Of a DNA stretch of 13,501 nucleotides, positions 7,802-13,501 are shown one piece after another. The notes below the pieces were generated by a model. It searched no databases. It worked only from the letters and a program-made list of their open reading frames with translations, and was not told the DNA's origin. Position 1 is the stretch's first letter. The number at the start of each line of letters is the position of its first letter. The stretch spans positions 1 through 13,501 of the forward strand of contig JADNRX010001154.1 of NCBI GenBank assembly GCA_015501595.1. Direction: 5' to 3'. Position numbers and translations under genes: made by a program. The stretch is from Hymenopellis radicata (lineage: Eukaryota > Basidiomycota > Agaricomycetes > Agaricales > Physalacriaceae).

Positions 7802-10679
7802 ATGGCCGCCAATCCCATAATGGATCATCCTCCTCCATCGTCGCGACCATCTATCTCAGACCCTCATCTACCTGCATATGGACCGGTGCCGTTGTTCGAC
7901 GTGCACCTTCGCTTTCTGACCGATTCATATTTGAGCTTTTTCTATGAACGGCATGTCTTCGTGGTCCATCTTGTGCCCCTCTCATCTCTCTTCCTACTAG
8001 GAAACGAATCGAAGAAATATAGTGAGAAAAACAGGCGTTGTTCTTTTTCATTTCTCATTCCACCTGCAGTGTCGAATCACTGTTGAAGTTGCATCGTAAA
8101 ATTCAGAGCATTGATACGTTTCTCGATGATCGCACCGACCTGAGTTCCACCCGAAGCGCCTGGAATGAAGTAAGAGACAACGTCGAGCGTGGTACGTGTC
8201 CCATATATTGCTTCACTATCATTCTACTAATGTCTTATTCGTAGAGGCCCAAACTCGACAGGCATTTCTGGCGACGTTAATCGTCGATGTCATCAATCCC
8301 TTGACGTCCGTCAAGGTACGCAGGCTCCCTCGTACATCATCCAACGCTCAATCGCCTCCAGGAGACTCAAGAGCGGACACGAAAACGGGTGAAGGAGGAT
8401 CTTAAGGAGTCCGGAGCGGCGTACAACGAATTTGCGGAGGTGACACTTCCCAGACTCAAGTCGCGTTATACAAAGAAGTTTGCAGAAGTGGAGGTCCGTG
8501 TATCATATGTCTCTCGCTCTCAATCCCTCATTACATCCTACCTTTCTAGGAGCAAAAACAAGCAGCGCTAGCCCCGTCCATGCCACCTCAATCCCCCCCA
8601 CCGCCTGAACCACAGAGCGCCACAACGTCCAGGGGTTATCCTGCACCGGCACGTCCAACCGTCACTTCACCTCAACCTTTAAGGGCTTTGGATCGTCGTC
8701 CCTCAGGCAGCGGGCCTTCTGGTCGCAATCGTTCACCGTCCTCATCTACAGCCTTCTCCGATCTGGCACACCAAGGTTGGCAGTCCGCTCAAGCGTGGTC
8801 CTACGCACTCATTGCCCTCAGGGAAAAAGCAGCTGAATACACTCATCGGTTTCCTCGATACAAAGGGCGGCTCCGTTAAGGACTCTCTTGGTGGCCGTGA
8901 AAACCAGGCTCTGCGCACAGTCCGAGCAAAACGCGAGCTTGAGGAAGCGGGTGCGCATTATTTCCCAGGATTTCAGTTCGATACTCATCAAATTATCCAA
9001 TAGATAAAGAGTACCGGAAAGGGGTTCACTGGCTTGAGACCCTTCGACTACGACGTACAAAGATCTTGGAAAGCGGTTATAATGCACGCTCGATCCATCC
9101 TTGTCTATGACAGCCACGCTGATTTCGTAAAGTCTCTAGCCGGATTTGTGCAAGAATCCTCGACCGCCGTCAAGAAAGCACTGGAAAAGTACACAGACAA
9201 CTTGACGTGCGTAATTCAATCTGGAGCCGTGGCTGTTGCTTTAACGGGGGCGATAGGGCTACAACAACTACGCAAACCCAGCTTTCTTCGCACATGCAGT
9301 CCTCGGTCGACAGAATATCCCCGGAGAAAGACGTTTCGAAAGTCGCGGCTTACATTCCCAAGTCATTGGCTTCTTCCATACCCGATCCCATTCTTTACCA
9401 CAACGGAAACCTCGGCGAATGCAAAGATCTAATTTTCGGGTTTAGCTTGATGGACTATGCCACTTCTAAAAACTTGCCGGAAGGCGAGATACCTAAGATC
9501 ATCAAGATTTGCATCGCGGAAATTGACTTCAGAGGCTTGGAGTGTGAAGGAATCTATCGAGTACGTCGACTAAAATCAAACCTACAATTTACTCAAGATC
9601 CTACAAGGTTTCCGGTCGGCATGCAGTCGTTCAAGCAGTGCGTTTTGACACATCTTGCTAAATTAGTAATTCATGTTCAGTAGATGCAACGCGACGTGGA
9701 GAAAGACGAAGACGCTTTCCGCTTCCAACCACAACACGATGTTTATGCTGTGGCATCAGTTCTCAAGGTACACATTACGGCTGTCTAGGAAGAAGATTTA
9801 CTAAGATGTTTTAGTTGTATCTACGCGAGCTTCCAGAACCGATATTTCGATACTCATTGCAAGATCGTATCCAACATACAGAGGACTTCGGTATGTTGCA
9901 GTACCGCTCGTGTATGCCCTCATCTTATCTGATCGATAGCCGAACACCAATCTAACAACTTCGCGGTGCTAAGATCCAAGATGCGACGTCTACCGATTGT
10001 TCATCAAGCAACGCTGAGGGCTCTCCTGGAGCACCTTGCTCGCGTCGTTTCTTTCTATGAGAAGAACAAGATGGATGCTAGGAATTTGGCTATCGTCTTT
10101 GGAGGCGTCATTTTCGGTGAAGATGAAATGCCCAAGGGAGGGGATTTATTGAGCGTTCAAAATTGGAAGGTGAGCTGCGTCATTTCCTATCTTTATCGCA
10201 TATCTGATCCTCTACTCTACATAGGATACTCTCATGGAGGACCTCATAACAAACGCTCACGTACTCTTTGACGACGGAAAGCAGTCTGCACCACTACCCC
10301 CACGCCGATCGGGGAGCCAGCACCGAAATATTCCTATGGCTCCAAAAATACCAAGTTCACACCACCGGCGCCTCTGCCTCTCTCGCCGAGCTCACCATCA
10401 TCCGAAGACTTCACACCCCGTCTACCTCCCAGACCTACAAATAGCATCCATCCATCTCTACGTTCAGGTCAAGCGTCGCCGATAAAGGATCGGATGGATG
10501 TTCCTCCTCCTCCTCCTCCTCCCTTGCGGTCACCTGTCAAGCAGACCACCGTTAAGCAAGTCAAAGAAGATTCGACTCGTGCTCCTGACACTGTTCCCTT
10601 TCCCCGTACCGCTGTTAACGATTCGCAGCCACCACCACCAACTAATATCCGAGCCATGCCTGGAGATGATATACCATGA
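7802..10679 (+). CDS. F-BAR and RhoGAP domain protein (Rho GTPase-activating protein)
   Basis: It should stimulate GTP hydrolysis by a Rho/Cdc42 GTPase at curved membrane. Exons: 7802-7950, 8001-8021, 8070-8191, 8245-8315, 8362-8493, 8550-8775, 8822-8950, 9004-9206, 9257-9560, 9608-9637, 9684-9767, 9815-9890, 9940-10169, 10225-10679; about 743 residues. The F-BAR region (about 27-340) shows FLTDSYLSFFYERKRIEEIY, LLKLHRK and KILESGYN. A Pro/Ser-rich insert at about 174-240 interrupts it. The RhoGAP domain (about 400-595) has the arginine finger in GIYRVSGR (about R452), YLRELPEP and DARNLAIVFG. The tail is Pro-rich (VPPPPPPPLRSP), a likely SH3 ligand. The first intron needs a GC donor. Two frame conflicts: one extra base near 9084-9090, and one missing base in the C5 run at 10297-10301; without the latter the protein stops at 10485. 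An in-frame ATG at 7739 is an alternative start. Closest known type: yeast Rgd1. Confidence 0.86.
7951..8000 (+). other. GC-AG intron in the F-BAR coding region
   Basis: The preceding exon must end in phase 2 to read ERKRIEEIY, and no GT donor here has that phase. GCATGT at 7951 does, and with acceptor CTACTAG (ends 8000) gives a 50 nt intron, matching its neighbours in length. Confidence 0.72.
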
Positions 10680-10916
10680 TAACTCTTGAAGGATCCATAT
10701 TAACGGTTATTTACGCGTACGGATTGTCTTGTTAGTGTTCCTGTCCTCATGTATGCAATGATTGTAGCATTATTTTAAAGACCTGATGACTCGACCGGCC
10801 CCGGCCCTCGCCATTGTCGCGTAACGTGAGCGTGACAGCTGGTTGGCTTCAAATTGCCACCGACGTGCTTCTTTCCGTTCTTTCATCTGCACCATTATTT
10901 CCAGATCGCGCAGGCC
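10680..10916. other. Intergenic: 3' flank of the RhoGAP gene and 5' flank of the helicase gene
   Basis: This 237-base stretch includes an AT-rich 3' flank (about 10690-10780), a GC-rich patch (CCGGCCCCGGCCCTCGCC near 10797) and a pyrimidine-rich leader before the ATG at 10917. No gene or TATA box was seen. Confidence 0.4.
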
Positions 10917-13486
10917 ATGCCCAAAGTCAAGTTTTTCGCGGTTGCCGTCGGGAGAGAAGGTCCAAGATATATGACACCTGGACAGAAGTCAGTTACCATT
11001 TTCGGATTATCGCTTCACGCTCACTCCTCTGCTCCAGTGCGAGAAGAATGTCGGTATCCTTTTTTCAATATTTTCGATCTACCATATGAATCTACTCAAG
11101 GTCAAGCGCTACCCCGGCGCCAAGCACAAGAGCTTCCCCACGCGACGCGAGGCGCAGGAATGGCTTGGTGCGTCGATTGATCGGTCTTGCAACGCGACTC
11201 AACATTCGGCGATGGGCTCTTCAGATGTTCAAGCACTACGCGGAGTATCCCGCGAAGAGGCCACCGGTGGGCGCCGAAGTCATTGTCATTGATTCAGACT
11301 CAGACTCCACGACCTCTGCTCGTAAATTGCGAATCAAGCCATCTGCACCGAAACGCACCCGCCGGTGAGAAATGGATATGACAGCGACGATACAGACATG
11401 GAGATTGAGATTATATCTCCTCCGCAGACTGGAGGGCTAAGACAGAGCCGCCTAGTACAAAGGATTCTACCGAGATTATACTCTCTCCGGAGCAGCAGGA
11501 CGTCCTAAGACGCGTCAGTTCGGGACAGAATGTCTTTTTTACGGGATCTGCTGGCAAGTTGCATGATAGCTTGCGATAAATTGTTCTTATTCATCATAGG
11601 CACTGGCAAATCGATCCTCTTGAACGAGATCATCAAGACGCTCAGAAACTCGGGCAAAACAACCGCCGTAACAGCGTCTACTGGAATTGCCTCCGTGAAT
11701 ATTAAAGGAACAACCTTACATTCTTGGCAGGAATTCAGTTAGGTAACGAGGACATAAAGAAATATGTTGGTAAATTCCTCGGTCGCCCAAATTCGCCAGC
11801 CACAAAGCGCTGGAGGGAGACAAATGCGCTCATTATCGATGAAAGTATGTGCTTACAGTCAAAAAATCATAACTGACCGTGTGTTCAGTTTCTATGATTG
11901 ATGGCGCGCTCTTTGACAAGCTGGTATGTTCGCTTTTGAAGTATAGGACGCTCTAGAATATCATCTGCTGTTCGCAGGAAGAAATCGCACGACGTCTCAG
12001 ACATGACGACAGGCCGTTTGGCGGGATTCAAGTACGTGCCCAGCAAGTATGGAAGCTTGGCCCTGCGCTAGACATCATATCATAGCTCGTCTTATCTGGT
12101 GATTTCTGTCAGCTTCCTCCTGTCCCCGGTCATGGTAAACCATTACCTTTGCCTTCGACTCGAAGAGCTGGAATGCCTGTGTCGGAAGCCCTGTTACACT
12201 AACACGTGTCTTCAGACAAAAGGATCAACGTGCGGCATAGTGTTACCTGTGGCGCATTTTTTAACGACCCTCCTAGGTTTCGTTAACATGTTGAATGCTA
12301 TGCGTTTTGGAGTTCTGGACTCGCAGACTATTCAAGCCTTCCATGACTTGCGCGGCCATTGACATATACGGATGGGATTGGTCCCACCGAAATGTAGATG
12401 ATCTCTTCATCTTGAAGTCGACATTATTCTCATGACTTGCCATAGCTACTCTCTCAGACATGAGGTTGAGAATGCTAACTCCAGCAGATTGAAGAACCTC
12501 CAGGCGAGCAGCACACCTACCGGCTCGCGATGTTCCGGGGATTGACGCCTATGGAAGACCCCGGACAAGGATGCGTGGACAAATTGCTATCTCGTTGGTG
12601 TTCCGGCGAAGTTTCTTTGAAGGTCGGTCGTACTTGGTATCATTTCGAAAGTCAAAGTGAATCCGAACGTGTCAGGTCGGGGCTCAAGTGATGCTCGTCA
12701 AGGTAGAGCTTATCGCATTTAGTGTGCTCCAATTCTTAGCCATTGTTTAGAATCTTGAGCAGGGACATCTAGTGAACGGTTCCGTAGGAAAGGTGACTGA
12801 CTTCGTCACTGCAGCTGAAGCATTGGATGCATCGCTGGCAGTCGGAGCCGGTCCTGGCGTCGATGACCCTCGGCCGCTGTACGCGGACTGCCTCCGACTC
12901 AGAAATGGCCTCTCGTTCAGTTCCTTAACGGACGGAGGCTGGTATGCGTTCCCCAGGACTTCACAGTCGAAAACGTCAACGGACAGACCGAGGCGAAGAG
13001 GGACCAAGTGCGTTCCTATGCTCCCTAATTGTATCTAATGTGGCCAATTTCGAACAGGTTCCACTGATCCTAGCGTGGGCTTTAAGTGTGCACAAATCAC
13101 AAGGTCAAACACTCGAACGCGTCAAGGTAGACCTAAAGAGCACTTTTGAGAAAGGGCAAGGTGAGCAAATTCTTCTCATAGACCGAACCCAGTTTTATTA
13201 TCATCACAAGCTTATGTGGCGCTGTCGAGAGCAACGACGATGGAGAACCTGCAGGTGCTGAATTTCAGTCCTACCAAGTACGTCAGGAATGCAAGCTTCT
13301 CTTCGTACACTCATCGTACTTTTCACCAGGGTTGCGGCTCATCCACGTGTTATTGAGTGGGCCAAGGGTCTAATAACTCACGAGGTGGATATCGAGAAGA
13401 CGACTTCTGAGGGCTTTATTGATATGTTTGGAAGCCATGTTGGCGTAGGGGCTGATCATTACTCTGTACTACATATTCTACGTTAG
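10917..13486 (+). CDS. PIF1: PIF1-family DNA helicase with N-terminal viroplasmin (RNase H1-like) domain; frame broken by single-base shifts
   Basis: PIF1 is a 5'-to-3' DNA helicase of nucleus and mitochondria that unwinds G-quadruplexes, R-loops and telomeric ends. Exons: 10917-10987, 11038-11049, 11101-11167, 11225-11553, 11600-11844, 11889-11923, 11978-12031, 12086-12229, 12277-12393, 12446-12622, 12676-12702, 12751-13007, 13058-13160, 13211-13277, 13330-13486. A viroplasmin module ([28 protein letters not shown]) opens the protein, then an acidic Ser/Asp linker. Helicase motifs: Walker A GSAGTGKS, Walker [42 protein letters not shown] and AYVALSRA. Joining these needs one added base at each of eight places: near 10964, 11367, 11436, 11727, 12143, 12353, 12500 and 12888. 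Exon phases then close to the TAG at 13484-13486. The join at 11167/11225 also mismatches in phase, so the linker is uncertain. No nonsense codon occurs between shifts. Family certain; intactness not. Confidence 0.86.
11554..11599 (+). other. GC-AG intron inside the Walker A motif of PIF1
   Basis: The donor GCAAGT at 11554 is the textbook GC-donor consensus, and the acceptor CATCATAG ends at 11599. The 46 nt intron joins GSA + G to TGKS in phase, restoring the nucleotide-binding loop. No GT donor does so. Confidence 0.82.
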
Positions 13487-13501
13487 ACGAAATGCTAGAT
13501 A

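Noticed and set aside
8818..9117. Minus-strand frame of 99 codons within the RhoGAP gene
   Set aside because: It is antisense to well-supported F-BAR exons and crosses an intron without matching splice signals.
9076..9139. A 64 nt intron to repair the F-BAR frame
   Set aside because: It is in phase but has a poor donor (GTTATA) and would delete the conserved GYN...VYDSHADFVKSL segment.

Overview
The window looks like nuclear DNA of a filamentous basidiomycete, probably an Agaricomycete. Every protein gene is split by many short introns (mostly 44-57 nt, GT-AG, donors often GTGCGT, GTACGT or GTAAGT). The gene set (SUR7/PalI membrane protein, GH72+X8 glucanosyltransferase, F-BAR/RhoGAP, viroplasmin-PIF1) and the intron-bearing tRNA-Lys fit this. 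The lineage is inferred; no search was run.

Layout, left to right. (1) A minus-strand gene leaves the left edge (1-446), divergent from (2) a SUR7/PalI four-helix membrane protein in eight exons (643-1765). (3) About 1.85 kb lacks a protein gene I can support (1766-3626). It holds a perfect 2 x 36 bp tandem repeat, a 407 bp hAT-like MITE with an exact 8 bp target duplication, a minus-strand tRNA-Lys(CTT) with a 10 nt intron, and a second 461 bp terminal-inverted-repeat element ending about 75 bp before the TATA box of the next gene. (4) A GPI-anchored beta-1,3-glucanosyltransferase of the GAS1 family (3627-5582, seven exons). (5) An RRM + CCHC-knuckle + Arg/Tyr/Pro-rich RNA-binding protein (5785-7477). 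(6) An F-BAR/RhoGAP protein (7802-10679, fourteen exons). (7) A PIF1-family helicase with an N-terminal viroplasmin (RNase H1 N-domain-like) module (10917-13486).

Exon structures were rebuilt by hand from splice signals, phase continuity and family motifs. SUR7 and GAS1 read cleanly. The RNA-binding gene has one frame conflict and the RhoGAP gene two. The helicase needs at least eight single-base corrections, all in the same direction, although its motifs, splice sites and stop codon are intact. This is the most important caution for any reader: it points to collapsed homopolymers in the assembly or, less likely, to a young pseudogene. Two introns appear to use GC donors, one in the F-BAR coding region and one inside the Walker A motif of PIF1.

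The genes do not form a pathway. SUR7, GAS1 and F-BAR/RhoGAP all act at the cell cortex or wall, but their proximity is probably chance. I see no clearly new system. The items most worth checking are the two small transposons flanking the tRNA, the GC-AG introns, the viroplasmin-PIF1 fusion with its frame damage, the disordered insert in the F-BAR domain and the 232 nt intron of the RNA-binding gene.
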